Shown here piece after piece: positions 1-8,948 of a stretch of 64,000 nt of DNA. The stretch is from Polynucleobacter cosmopolitanus. GTDB lineage: Bacteria; Pseudomonadota; Gammaproteobacteria; Burkholderiales; Burkholderiaceae. Numbering within the stretch: the first letter of the stretch is position 1; each line of letters opens with the position of its first letter. The stretch is from assembly GCF_002224225.1 (NCBI RefSeq), contig NZ_NJGG01000001.1, positions 835,374 through 899,373 of the forward strand. Reading direction: 5' to 3'. Made by a program: the position numbers and the translations under genes. The notes beneath the pieces are model-generated. The model did not search any database and had not been told where the DNA came from. It saw nothing but the letters and a program-made list of their open reading frames with translations.

Positions 1-81
1 GCAGAAAAATGTTCTGCGCCAAACCTATGCATGAGCTTTAGGGCTATGACCAGGAATTAATGGTCATAAGGTTAGGTACTA

Positions 82-116
82 AGTAAAAGGCCTTCGTGAG
101 AAGGCCTTTTACTTTT
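82..116. terminator. Bidirectional intrinsic terminator
   Basis: A perfect 13-bp inverted repeat (82-94 with 101-113) closes a 6-nt loop. It has A-rich sequence on its left and T-rich sequence on its right, so it can work in both directions. It lies just past the 3' end of the minus-strand TauE-type gene and probably ends that transcript, and perhaps a rightward transcript entering from outside the window. Confidence 0.8.
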
Positions 117-138
117 ATGAACGATTTTCTAAAATCTT

Positions 139-960
139 TTAATAAAGACCTAAGGTGATCAGACCTTTGTTGAGCATGTAGGCTGACAGTACGAACAGCA
201 CCAAGGCAAAGACTTTTTTCAGTTGTGCCACATTGAGTTGGTGGGCAACTTTGGCCCCAAGTGGAGCGGTGACCACACTGGCCAGTGCAATACAAACAAG
301 GGCTGGCACATAGATGTAACCAACAGAGCCGCTGGGGAGGTTGGGGTTGCCGTAGCCACTGAAGATATAAGCTATCGCGCTGGCTAGAGCAATTGGGAAT
401 CCCAGAGCTGCAGAGGTAGCAACGGCATGGTGCATCGTGACGTTGCACCAGGTCATGAAGGGAACTGATATGAAGCCACCACCAGCCCCGACCAGGCTTG
501 ATAAAAATCCAATGAAACTACCGGCACCAAACATGCCAACTTTGCCAGGCAGCGTGCGACTTGGTTTAGGTTTTTTGTTGGCCAACATTTGGTAGCCAGA
601 AAAACCAACAAATAAAGCAAAAATTAGAGATAGCCAAGATGTTTTAAGTAGGGCAAATAATTTACCGCCGCCTAACAGAGCGCCAATCAAGATGCCGGGC
701 ACTAGAAGAATGACGATGTCCCAGCGCACGGCGCCACGTTTGTGATGAGCTCTCACAGAGGACAACGACGTGAAGATGATGGTGGCCATCGATGTAGCAA
801 TGGCTATGTGAACCACCACTTCAAGAGGAAAGCCATACAGTGTGAATAAGAAGGTCAGGAAGGGCACCATGATCATGCCCCCACCAATCCCTAATAAACC
901 AGCTGCAAAGCCTGTGAAACTTCCAAGAACTGCCAGTGCACCGATTTGAATAAGGGTCAT
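139..960 (-). CDS. TauE/SafE (TSUP) family membrane transporter
   Basis: This 273-residue protein is almost entirely hydrophobic, with about eight predicted membrane segments. It shows the two-fold internal repeat of the TauE/SafE family: a glycine-rich GLLGIGGGMIMVPFL near residue 22 and a second copy, SLVGAGGGFISVPFMTW, near residue 155. Members export sulfite, sulfoacetate or other small organosulfur or carboxylate anions across the inner membrane; the substrate here cannot be read from sequence. It is the last gene of the minus-strand run and starts 10 bp after the cytochrome c gene ends. That pairing fits a sulfur-oxidation or sulfite-export role but does not prove it. Confidence 0.85.
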   Translation of the reverse strand: MTLIQIGALAVLGSFTGFAAGLLGIGGGMIMVPFLTFLFTLYGFPLEVVVHIAIATSMATIIFTSLSSVRAHHKRGAVRWDIVILLVPGILIGALLGGGKLFALLKTSWLSLIFALFVGFSGYQMLANKKPKPSRTLPGKVGMFGAGSFIGFLSSLVGAGGGFISVPFMTWCNVTMHHAVATSAALGFPIALASAIAYIFSGYGNPNLPSGSVGYIYVPALVCIALASVVTAPLGAKVAHQLNVAQLKKVFALVLFVLSAYMLNKGLITLGLY

Positions 961-970
961 TGATTACTCT

Positions 971-1282
971 TTATTTGAATTTATAGAATTGTTGATTGAG
1001 GTAAGCGACTAAATCGGCTTCGTCTTCTGGAAATAAGTCCAAACGCATTTCTGTGTTGCACATGCTCACCATGAACTTGAGGCGTGCAGGATCTTTAACT
1101 TTACGGTCAGCCCTGGTGTAGATGATGTCACCGTTACCAAGACCAGATTTTTGTGCATGGCATTGATAGCACTTGGCTTGATGAAGAGTTTTGCCATTGT
1201 TCACATCCGCTGAGAATGCTGGTGATGCAATGGTGGTTGATGCAATTAAAAGACTTGCTGCGAAGATAGATTTCTTAAACAT
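971..1282 (-). CDS. Small periplasmic c-type cytochrome
   Basis: A 103-residue protein with a clear Sec signal peptide (basic MFKKS start, hydrophobic core, cleavage near SPAFSA). One CxxCH haem site (CYQCH) lies near residue 38. A downstream Met in the MVSMCNTEMRLDLFPEDE stretch could be the distal axial ligand. Size and layout match a monohaem class I cytochrome c that shuttles electrons in the periplasm. A good ribosome binding site (gaaggg) precedes the ATG. It lies just downstream of 6S RNA and upstream of the TauE-type gene. The last residues (DLVAYLNQQFYKFK) are the usual C-terminal helix. The electron donor and acceptor are unknown. Confidence 0.85.
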   Translation of the reverse strand: MFKKSIFAASLLIASTTIASPAFSADVNNGKTLHQAKCYQCHAQKSGLGNGDIIYTRADRKVKDPARLKFMVSMCNTEMRLDLFPEDEADLVAYLNQQFYKFK

Positions 1283-1313
1283 CCCAATTCCCTTCTAAAG
1301 GCTTTTTAAAAGA

Positions 1314-1530
1314 TTCCCCACCTTGGCCGCTAGGCCGTCATCCTGAACCCAGTAGGTTCAAGTTGGCATGGCAATAATGTTTTGGGTGCATCAAGTCTTT
1401 CAGGGAGAGTCTGACCCGAAGTCAAAGTCTATGAGTAACGAGACGCTCGCGCCCACACTATATGGCCCACGCCTGATGCTTGCGCATCGGTTCAAGGAAC
1501 TATTGGCCTTGGCGCACCAGGTAGGGAAAG
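1314..1530 (-). ncRNA. ssrS: 6S RNA (ssrS)
   Basis: On the minus strand this stretch carries the conserved 6S segments. Near the 5' side is TTCCTTGAACCGATG (compare E. coli CCCCTGAGCCGAT). Near the 3' side is AACTTGAACCTACTGGGTTCA followed by ACGGCCTAGCGGCC. The termini can pair (ccctacctgg with ccaaggtgggg) to form the closing stem. Its place directly downstream of zapA is the classical one in proteobacteria. 6S RNA binds the housekeeping RNA polymerase holoenzyme by mimicking an open promoter and adjusts transcription in stationary phase. If the closing stem is placed correctly, the 5' end overlaps the last dozen codons of zapA. The exact ends are estimates. Confidence 0.82.
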
Positions 1531-1842
1531 CATTTTCAGCGCAGAATCAACGGATGCTTCAATTTGATCAACTTTGCCCTGTAAGGCAGTCATTTGATCA
1601 AGGCTGGCACCAGGATTTTCTGTGTTGCTGAGATTCATTTTGGCTGCTTGAAGGTCGCCTGCTAATTTAATAGCGGTCATGATGGCGGCACGTTCAATGC
1701 TGCGATTACCAGCAGATAACGCTGCTTCTAGTTGTTCGTCAACGAGGGCAGCAGCAGCTCTGAGGCTGGTTTCATGTTCTGGCGTTGTGGAAAACGCAAA
1801 TTTCTGACCTGCCAAAGTAAGTTCAATGCGGTGTTGGCTCAT
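1492..1842 (-). CDS. zapA: Cell division protein ZapA
   Basis: A 116-residue ZapA-family protein. The N-terminal part has the typical MSQHRIELTLAGQKFAFSTTPEHETSLRAAAALVDEQL pattern (a beta-hairpin, then an amphipathic helix). A long C-terminal helix (residues 65-105) forms the tetramerising coiled coil. ZapA binds FtsZ and bundles protofilaments at the division site. The start overlaps the stop of the upstream small gene by 4 bp (ATGA type), so the two are translationally coupled. The 3' end runs into the 6S RNA region, a strongly conserved arrangement. Confidence 0.92.
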   Translation of the reverse strand: MSQHRIELTLAGQKFAFSTTPEHETSLRAAAALVDEQLEAALSAGNRSIERAAIMTAIKLAGDLQAAKMNLSNTENPGASLDQMTALQGKVDQIEASVDSALKMLSLPGAPRPIVP

Positions 1843-2081
1843 TGCATATCCTTAGGGTGGACAGAAAGTAAGTCTAGTTGGCCAGTATCAGCTTGGCTCG
1901 GTAATTTTTCCAAGATCTGCTGAATTCGTCCTTGAGCATCTTCAATCTTATTCTCAAGGGCCAAGCGTTCTTTATGGGATTGCTCCACAGCTTCTAGTAA
2001 AGCCTTGGTTTTACCCTCTAGGCGCTCTAGACTGTCTTGCAAACGGCTATATGAATTGTTTGTAAGTTCTGACATAGGCAT
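1839..2081 (-). CDS. Small coiled-coil protein upstream of zapA (TIGR02449-like)
   Basis: About 80 residues, starting at MPMSELTNNS or the Met two codons later. The frame is open a further 18 codons upstream, but that extension has no family-like sequence and runs toward the riboswitch region, so I chose the internal start. Nearly the whole protein is one coiled coil (LQDSLERLEGKTKALLEAVEQ onward). It resembles the small TIGR02449/ZapB-like proteins encoded just before zapA in many beta- and gammaproteobacteria. A cell-division role is inferred from position and coiled-coil form only. It shares an ATGA overlap with zapA. Confidence 0.75.
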   Translation of the reverse strand: MPMSELTNNSYSRLQDSLERLEGKTKALLEAVEQSHKERLALENKIEDAQGRIQQILEKLPSQADTGQLDLLSVHPKDMQ

Positions 2082-2137
2082 ATTGTATATACTACTCTCG
2101 TTCTTAGGTGCTCTTGGAAGATAACAATCTACCAAAG

Positions 2138-2305
2138 TTAAACGGGAAACAGGGGTCTCATTAGTCTAAAACTAAAGGATAACCTGTGCTGCCCCCGCAA
2201 CGGTAAGTGAACGCACGCAAGTGCTTGCTCAATCGATATACCACTGGCTCAGGCTGGGAAGGTCATTGAGTTAGTTTCATGAGCCCGGATACCGGCCTGG
2301 AATGG
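2138..2305 (+). promoter_or_regulatory. Cobalamin riboswitch
   Basis: The core elements are visible in order: AACGGGAAACAGGGGTC near 2140, the highly conserved GCTGCCCCCGCAACGGTAA at 2189-2206, variable stems, and the B12-box-like end GAGCCCGGATACCGGCCTGG at 2281-2300. Such riboswitches bind adenosylcobalamin and lower expression of B12 import or synthesis genes. The element sits about 95 bp before the btuB start. A complementary pair around 2341-2372 (ggttcc with gggaac, plus gcttg with caagc) could form the expression platform before the btuB ribosome binding site. The 5' boundary is estimated. Confidence 0.95.
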
Positions 2306-2398
2306 TTAATTGAGCTACGGGGACGTTGCTCGGTTATGAAGGTTCCGTGCTTGCGGGGGAACAAGCCAGCAACCATTGTTTTTTTGAAAGTTAATCCT

Positions 2399-4333
2399 AT
2401 GTTTTTTAGACCAACCAAGGTTGCGCTTGCCTGCGCAGGTATTTTTGCAACCATCTCAACAGCGCAAGCGCAAATAGATTCAGAATTGAATCCTGTAGTT
2501 ATATCGGCCACTCGTTCCGCTCAGAATATGAGTGAAGTTTTGTCATCAGTTTCAGTCATTACCAGAGCGGATATTGAGAAAACGCAATCTCAAGATGTAG
2601 TCAATATCCTCAATAGCCAACCAGGCTTGGAAATTAATAGAACTGGTGCCGTGGGTAGTGCCACATCGATCTATTTGCGTGGCGGTAACAGTAATCAAAC
2701 ACTCATGCTTTTAGATGGGGTGCCATTTTCAGGGGAGGCGGCATCAGGAGCCATTTCATCAATTGAGATGATTCCGGTTTCACAAATTGAAAGAATTGAA
2801 ATACTGCGCGGTAATGCATCGGCTGTTTATGGTTCTGGTGCGGTGGGTGGTGTGATAAATATTGTGACTAAACAAGGCGGTGGAAAGCCTAGACCAGAGG
2901 CTTCGATTTCGTACGGATCAAATAATTCTAGAAATGCTTATTTAGGTTATGCGGGCGAGGTAGGTAATACCAAATTTTCAATCTCGGGAAATACTCAGTT
3001 AACGGATGGTTTTAATAGCATCAATCCCAAGTCTTTCCAAGATGTTAATCAGTCGCCCAATGGCTTTAGAAGCCAATCATACAGATTATCAGTTATTCAA
3101 AACTTGGGGGAGGGGCTGACGTTTGGGATTAGTTCTTTGGCCAATGATTCATGGACGTCGCTTGATGGAACCTCATCGTCAATAGATGCAGACTATTCAA
3201 ATAGGCAGTTAAAAGCTAATTCAGCTTATGTGAAATATGCAGTCAATGATCGCTGGTTAAGTCAGTTTATTTATTCTGAGTCTGATAACAAGGGGCAGAC
3301 TTTCTATAACCAGTACACCCCATACGATACTAACTGGAATTATGTTGGGACTCTTAGACCAAGTTTTTCGAATAGTGACAGTAAGGACTCTCACAAAAAA
3401 ATTTCTTGGTTAAATAACTATGACGTTAATTCCAACAATAAATTACTATTTGGTTATGATCAGCAGAGATTGCTAGGGCAAAGTCGTGTATCTTGGGCTG
3501 GTTCAGTTAACACGGTTAGAGATATATCTAGTATGTATGCTGGACACACGGGCTCCTATGGCGCTCTCACTACTCAAGTGAATTTGCGTTATGACGATAT
3601 TCAAGATGGTGAGTCAAAGACCACCTGGTTAGCTGGTTTGGGTTATGCCTTAGATCGGAACTGGAAAATAACTTCCACCTACTCTACCGCTTTCAATGCT
3701 CCAACGGGAGGGCAATTAGCAGATATATCTCAGGGCGGTAATGTAAATTTAAGGCCAGAGAAAAGTAAGTCATTTGAATCCGGCTTGCAGTATCAAAATA
3801 TTAATAATCTAGCTAAGCTGGTTTATTTCAAAGTCGACTATCAGGATTTAATTACTCCGGGCAACGTTCGAGTTTCACCTTGTCCATTTTCTGATTGTGG
3901 AAGATATTTGGTTAATACATCTAATGCCAGCAATGATGGTTTGGAATTGTCCTGGAGATCTAATTTACCGCTTGGTACATTGAGGCTTTCTTACACTCGC
4001 CAGAACCCACAAGATGATATTACTGGGACTATGTTATTGAATCGCGCCAAAGAATTTGGTGCTGTAGAGTACTCGTATCCTATAGGTGCTTTAGAAGTTG
4101 GCGGAAAGTTAGTTGCCTCTGGTTACAGATATACACCTGATGCATACAGTGGAGCAACGACGAAAACAGGTGGTTATAGTACTTATAGTGCCTATATGGC
4201 TTATCGTTATGACAAGGAATGGACAGTAAGGTTCTCCGCGGAGAATTTAACCGACAAAGAGTACTATCAAATTCATGGATATAACGCTGCGCCACAAATG
4301 TTCTTCTTAGGTCTTCGTTACCAACCAAAGTAA
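2399..4333 (+). CDS. btuB: TonB-dependent vitamin B12 receptor BtuB
   Basis: An outer-membrane TonB-dependent receptor of 644 residues from ATG 2399. I reject the longer open frame from 2279 because it would translate the riboswitch B12 box; the 2399 start is followed at once by a signal peptide (MFFRPTKVALACAG...STAQA). A TonB-box-like segment (LNPVVISATRS) follows. Then comes the plug domain (VLSSVSVITRADIEKTQSQDV; LDGVPFSG; RIEILRGNASAVYGSGAVGGVINIVTK) and a 22-strand barrel ending in the usual aromatic C-terminus (FFLGLRYQPK). The cobalamin riboswitch upstream and btuCD downstream identify the ligand as a cobamide. It is 4 bp from btuC. Confidence 0.93.
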   Translation: MFFRPTKVALACAGIFATISTAQAQIDSELNPVVISATRSAQNMSEVLSSVSVITRADIEKTQSQDVVNILNSQPGLEINRTGAVGSATSIYLRGGNSNQTLMLLDGVPFSGEAASGAISSIEMIPVSQIERIEILRGNASAVYGSGAVGGVINIVTKQGGGKPRPEASISYGSNNSRNAYLGYAGEVGNTKFSISGNTQLTDGFNSINPKSFQDVNQSPNGFRSQSYRLSVIQNLGEGLTFGISSLANDSWTSLDGTSSSIDADYSNRQLKANSAYVKYAVNDRWLSQFIYSESDNKGQTFYNQYTPYDTNWNYVGTLRPSFSNSDSKDSHKKISWLNNYDVNSNNKLLFGYDQQRLLGQSRVSWAGSVNTVRDISSMYAGHTGSYGALTTQVNLRYDDIQDGESKTTWLAGLGYALDRNWKITSTYSTAFNAPTGGQLADISQGGNVNLRPEKSKSFESGLQYQNINNLAKLVYFKVDYQDLITPGNVRVSPCPFSDCGRYLVNTSNASNDGLELSWRSNLPLGTLRLSYTRQNPQDDITGTMLLNRAKEFGAVEYSYPIGALEVGGKLVASGYRYTPDAYSGATTKTGGYSTYSAYMAYRYDKEWTVRFSAENLTDKEYYQIHGYNAAPQMFFLGLRYQPK

Positions 4334-4337
4334 TTAA

Positions 4338-5297
4338 ATGACCTCATCCAAAACCACTCTTTTTATTTTGCTCGTGATTGCATCACTGGCATCGGTGGCT
4401 TTGGCTCTTTCTATTGGCAGCGTCTCGAATGCAGATGCCGCCATCATTTACCAATTGCGCTTACCCAGAGTGTTGGCAGCATTTGCTGTGGGTGGTTTAT
4501 TGGCCATGTCAGGCAGCCTTTTGCAAATCTTGACTCGCAATCCTTTGGCTGAACCTTCTGTCTTAGGCGTTTCTGGTGGAGCGTCGGTGGGTGCATTGGC
4601 TGTCTTGATGATGGGTGGTGCTGGAACTATTTGGGTTGCTGGTGGTGCTTGGGTAGGAGCGATTGTTGTGATGCTCCTATTGTGGTTGCTGGTTGGTGGT
4701 TACTCCGCGCATCCATCACGGATGTTGTTGGCTGGGGTCATGATTGCCACTGCTTGTGGCGCTATCAGTACTCTCATGATCACATTCGCTTCCAATGTGG
4801 CCATGCCCGGCATGATTCATTGGCTGATGGGTGATCTAGACTCTGTGATTAGTCTTGAAGCAGTGGGTGGCATATTAGGCGTTTGGCTATCTGTGTTGAT
4901 TTTGGTGTGGAGGCTTTCGCCAAAAATTCATTTGCTTCAATTGGGCACTGATAAGGCTTTGACATTGGGTGTTGATGTGTCTTATGTCCAATGGATGATG
5001 GTTTTGTTATCTGCTTTATCTGCGGCTGCAGCTGTGTCGATCGCCGGATCCATCGGATTTGTTGGATTACTAGTGCCACATCTTCTGCGAGCATGCATCA
5101 TTAAAAAACATGGCCCTGACCAAAAGTTCTTATTACCCGCATCTGCTTTATTGGGTGGTACTTTTTTGGTGTTGGCTGATATGTTTGCCAGAACCATCAT
5201 TGCGCCTTCTCAATTACCGGTGGGCATCATCACTGCATTGATCGGGGTGCCAAGTTTCTTGTGGATCTTGTCGCGTTTTAGGCATTGGAATACATGA
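4338..5297 (+). CDS. btuC: Cobalamin ABC transporter permease BtuC
   Basis: A 319-residue FecCD-family permease with about ten membrane helices. Family marks include LRLPRVLAAFAVGGLLAMSGSLLQ (residues 35-58) and NPLAEPSVLGVSGGASVGA just after. The C-terminal GSIGFVGLLVPHLLR segment contains the cytoplasmic coupling-helix region that contacts the ATPase. BtuC forms the homodimeric inner-membrane channel that takes B12 from BtuF. The last codons overlap the btuD start by 4 bp, so the genes are translationally coupled. Control by the cobalamin riboswitch is inferred from operon structure. Confidence 0.92.
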   Translation: MTSSKTTLFILLVIASLASVALALSIGSVSNADAAIIYQLRLPRVLAAFAVGGLLAMSGSLLQILTRNPLAEPSVLGVSGGASVGALAVLMMGGAGTIWVAGGAWVGAIVVMLLLWLLVGGYSAHPSRMLLAGVMIATACGAISTLMITFASNVAMPGMIHWLMGDLDSVISLEAVGGILGVWLSVLILVWRLSPKIHLLQLGTDKALTLGVDVSYVQWMMVLLSALSAAAAVSIAGSIGFVGLLVPHLLRACIIKKHGPDQKFLLPASALLGGTFLVLADMFARTIIAPSQLPVGIITALIGVPSFLWILSRFRHWNT

Positions 5298-6085
5298 TGA
5301 CTACTCATTCTGTTGAAGATGCCAACATCGTTCTAGAAACAAAACAGTTGAATGTTGATGTTCCAGGGCGAAGCTTGATCAAAGATTTGAATTGGCAAGT
5401 GAAAAAAGGGGAGCGTTGGTGTTTGATTGGTCGCAATGGCGCGGGTAAATCAACCTTACTGAGAATCATTGCTGGTGTTCAAGCCAATACTTCTGCTGGT
5501 GAAATCAATTGGTTGGGTCAAGCCTTGCTCAGTTACAAGCCAGAAGAGTTTGCAAAGATTCGGGCCTATGCAGAACAGTTTCCGCTAGGGGGTGTGGGCT
5601 TAAGAGCCATTGATATGGTCTTAGCGGCCCAATGGCCGTGGCACCTTGATTATGCAAAAGAGAATGATCAAGCCCAAGCTGCATTGCGTGCCTGTGATGT
5701 TGCTCATCTAGAGCATGCTCAATGGCAAACACTTTCAGGAGGTGAGCGTCAAAGAGTTTCTTTGGCAGCGTGTTTTGCGCAAAATACCCAGGCCATTCTT
5801 TTGGATGAGCCTACATCTCATTTGGATATTGGTCATCAAGTGAGTCTATTAAAAACATTGACCGAAAGAAGTCAGTCATGCCACCAAACCATCATCGCAA
5901 GCTTGCATGAGATTGGCTTGATTCATCGAGGCTTCACTCATGCACTCTTGCTCATGAATGATGGCTCTTATTTGGCTGGGTCTTTATCTGAAGTGATTAA
6001 TCCGGTTAATTTGGAAAAATCATTGGGCCACCCAATTGCAACCGCTCAAACAGTTGAGGGTCAAGTTATTTACGTGCCAGCTTAA
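5294..6085 (+). CDS. btuD: Cobalamin ABC transporter ATPase BtuD
   Basis: A 263-residue ABC ATPase starting at the ATG that overlaps the btuC stop (ATGA); an upstream in-frame ATG at 5285 lies further inside btuC. Walker A is GRNGAGKST, the Q-loop region is YAEQFPLGG, the signature is LSGGERQRV, Walker B is AILLDEPTSHLD, and the switch histidine is in SLHE. It powers B12 import with BtuC and BtuF. The downstream neighbour on the opposite strand, 28 bp away, is btuF, so the transporter is complete but split between two transcripts. Confidence 0.92.
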   Translation: MMTTHSVEDANIVLETKQLNVDVPGRSLIKDLNWQVKKGERWCLIGRNGAGKSTLLRIIAGVQANTSAGEINWLGQALLSYKPEEFAKIRAYAEQFPLGGVGLRAIDMVLAAQWPWHLDYAKENDQAQAALRACDVAHLEHAQWQTLSGGERQRVSLAACFAQNTQAILLDEPTSHLDIGHQVSLLKTLTERSQSCHQTIIASLHEIGLIHRGFTHALLLMNDGSYLAGSLSEVINPVNLEKSLGHPIATAQTVEGQVIYVPA

Positions 6086-6113
6086 CGATTTAGTCTTTTA
6101 TCTTCTTGCTAGC

Positions 6114-7022
6114 TTAGCGAAGTTGATTGATTTCAGTGCAGATCTTTTGGGCGCCTTGCATGATCCGAGGTGATGGTCTGCTGATGATGTCACCATCAAG
6201 ATCAACAAATGCTTTGTTTTTCGTCGCAGCAAGCTGTGAGAAGGAAGTCCACATTGACCAATCACTGGTCATTTTTTGATTGTCCACTGCGGTAAAAATA
6301 ATTTCTGGGTTGGCTTTGATGACAGCCTCTCTGCTGACCGTTGGGACCAGAACCTTTTCATTCGCAAATAATTGTTCGCCGCCACACAGTTGAATGATGT
6401 CACTGATGATGTGATCTTGATTGAGTGTCATCAGGGGTTGTGCCCAGACTTGATAAAACACCCTGACTTTTCTTTGACTGATATTTTTTTGCTTGTTTTG
6501 ATTATTTTCCTTATTCCTTAGCTCTGTTATTTTGAGTCTCAGAACATCAGCATTTTTTTTGGCAACCAGGTCAGTGCCTAAGGCTTTGCCAATTGTTTCA
6601 ATATCAGTAGCAATATCCAATAGCTTTTTAGGCTCCACAGCAATGAATTGCACATCTTTAGTGAATGTCTTTTTGATCGACTGAATCTGAGATTCAGATG
6701 TTCCGCCGCGCCAATAAATGATCAAATCTGGGCCAAGAGATTTCATTTTTTCAAGATCAATCGATCTCGCATCACTGGTGATGGGTAATTGTTTGACTGA
6801 AGTTGGGAAGTTGCTAAAAGCGCTCACGCCCACGAGGCGGTCAGAGCCTCCGGCTGAATCTACAAGCTCACTCAAGTGTGGGGCGAGAGTGATGATGCGC
6901 TGGGGGTAAGGTTGGGTGTGTCTATCTTGTTTGGCAAAAATCTCGTTAGTGCTAAAACTGAGTGAGATGCCAAATAGTATTTGAGAGGCAATCAATGCTA
7001 TTGAAAACCCTGGTGAGCGCAT
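6114..7022 (-). CDS. btuF: Periplasmic cobalamin-binding protein BtuF-like
   Basis: A 302-residue helical-backbone (TroA/FecB-type) binding protein. An N-terminal hydrophobic segment (residues 5-25) acts as signal peptide. The family pattern follows: PQRIITLAPHLSELVDSAGGSDRLVGVSAFSNFP, then SIDLEKMKSLGPDLIIYWRGG, and late REAVIKANPEIIFTAVDNQ. It should deliver B12 to BtuCD. It is convergent with btuD and is not in the riboswitch transcript; it lies 5 bp after panC, at the end of a minus-strand run of housekeeping genes. Assignment to B12 rather than haem or siderophore rests on the adjacent btuBCD genes. Confidence 0.85.
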   Translation of the reverse strand: MRSPGFSIALIASQILFGISLSFSTNEIFAKQDRHTQPYPQRIITLAPHLSELVDSAGGSDRLVGVSAFSNFPTSVKQLPITSDARSIDLEKMKSLGPDLIIYWRGGTSESQIQSIKKTFTKDVQFIAVEPKKLLDIATDIETIGKALGTDLVAKKNADVLRLKITELRNKENNQNKQKNISQRKVRVFYQVWAQPLMTLNQDHIISDIIQLCGGEQLFANEKVLVPTVSREAVIKANPEIIFTAVDNQKMTSDWSMWTSFSQLAATKNKAFVDLDGDIISRPSPRIMQGAQKICTEINQLR

Positions 7023-7027
7023 CTTGA

Positions 7028-7903
<876 letters not shown>

Positions 7904-8740
7904 TTAGTTAGGCGAATATGCCAAACGTACATAAATTGGAGCATATGGTTCTGCTTGAGTGATTTCAATCAAAGCCTCTCGAGAGAGCTCTAGCATCGCA
8001 ATGAAATTAACCACTACCATTGGCGCACCTTGACCGGTGGCGATCGCATCTTCAAATAGGTCGGTGAATTCAATAAAGCGCTCACCTTGCAATCGTCGCA
8101 AAATACGCGTCATAAAATCACGCACGGATAATTGTTCGCGGGTGATGGTGTGATGTTGATTGAGTTTGGCGCGATATAGAACATCCTTCCAGGCTGCTTG
8201 GATGTCATTTGGGTTGATGTCAGGCCAGGTGACCGCCACAGTAGTATCAACGTGGCCGCTGGCTTTATAAAAATCACGACCCAGCACTGGCATCTTGTCG
8301 AGTTCTTGAGCTGCTAATTTCATGCGCTCGTATTCGAGTAAGCGTCTGACCAATTCTGCGCGAGGATCTTCTACCTCTTCATCACTGTCTGCTTTTTTCA
8401 TTGGCAAGAGCATGCGTGATTTGATTTCAATCAACATGGCAGCCATCAACAAATACTCTGCAGCAAGTTCTAAGTTGGTATGACGAATTTGTTCAATATA
8501 GCCAAGGTACTGCTTGGTTACCTCGGCCATTGGAATGTCTAAAACGTTGAAATTCTGTTTGCGGATCAAATAAAGCAAAAGATCCAGCGGACCCTCAAAA
8601 GCCTCTAAGAAAACCTCTAAGGCATCGGGCGGAATATATAAATCAGAGGGTAGCTGAAATAAAGGCTCCCCATAGAGTCTGGCGAAAGACTCTGACATGC
8701 CATCAGTGACATCAGGAATGGCAGTAATTAAATCGCTCAT
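7904..8740 (-). CDS. scpA: Segregation and condensation protein ScpA
   Basis: A 278-residue kleisin. The N-terminal domain contains the conserved FEGPLDLLLYLIRKQNFNVLDIPMAEVTKQYL block (residues 48-79), and the C-terminal winged helix ends the protein. ScpA bridges the heads of the SMC dimer and partners with ScpB to compact and segregate the chromosome. The start overlaps the stop of the DUF3460 gene by 4 bp. smc and scpB are not in the window. Length is typical of betaproteobacterial ScpA. Confidence 0.93.
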   Translation of the reverse strand: MSDLITAIPDVTDGMSESFARLYGEPLFQLPSDLYIPPDALEVFLEAFEGPLDLLLYLIRKQNFNVLDIPMAEVTKQYLGYIEQIRHTNLELAAEYLLMAAMLIEIKSRMLLPMKKADSDEEVEDPRAELVRRLLEYERMKLAAQELDKMPVLGRDFYKASGHVDTTVAVTWPDINPNDIQAAWKDVLYRAKLNQHHTITREQLSVRDFMTRILRRLQGERFIEFTDLFEDAIATGQGAPMVVVNFIAMLELSREALIEITQAEPYAPIYVRLAYSPN

Positions 8741-8919
8741 TGGTAAACGTACGCTTTTTGCTTCACACGAGCGGCTTTTTGGCGTTCTTGCTCTTCAGGA
8801 CTGATGGGGGATTTATCCCATAAAAGAGCGCGCCCCTCTTGCTGAGCCTGCTCTAGCTGAGGGTTTTGAGCTTTTAGCTCTTCCAAAAAATGAGTGATAT
8901 TTGATTTGTATTGGGCCAT
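8737..8919 (-). CDS. DUF3460 family small protein
   Basis: A 60-residue, highly charged, probably helical cytoplasmic protein (MAQYKSNITHFLEELKAQNP...). It fits the DUF3460 family, small proteins seen next to scpA in Burkholderiales. It contains LLWDKSPISPEEQERQKAARVKQKAYVYQ, the typical C-terminal half. No function is known. Translational coupling with scpA (ATGA overlap) suggests co-expression and perhaps a link to chromosome segregation, which is inference only. Confidence 0.82.
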   Translation of the reverse strand: MAQYKSNITHFLEELKAQNPQLEQAQQEGRALLWDKSPISPEEQERQKAARVKQKAYVYQ

Positions 8920-8948
8920 AGTTTGTCAATTGTAGCGATTTAGCTGAA

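Noticed and set aside
1-60. Open 19-codon tail on the plus strand ending in TAA at 58-60, possibly the end of a gene to the left
   Set aside because: Too short and no recognisable family; a hairpin (45-51 with 62-68) overlaps it. Not enough to call a CDS.
1368-1631. Plus-strand 87-codon frame opposite 6S RNA and zapA
   Set aside because: Antisense to conserved RNA and coding sequence; no protein family features.
2279-2398. 40-codon N-terminal extension of btuB
   Set aside because: It lies across the cobalamin riboswitch B12 box, and the signal peptide begins at ATG 2399.
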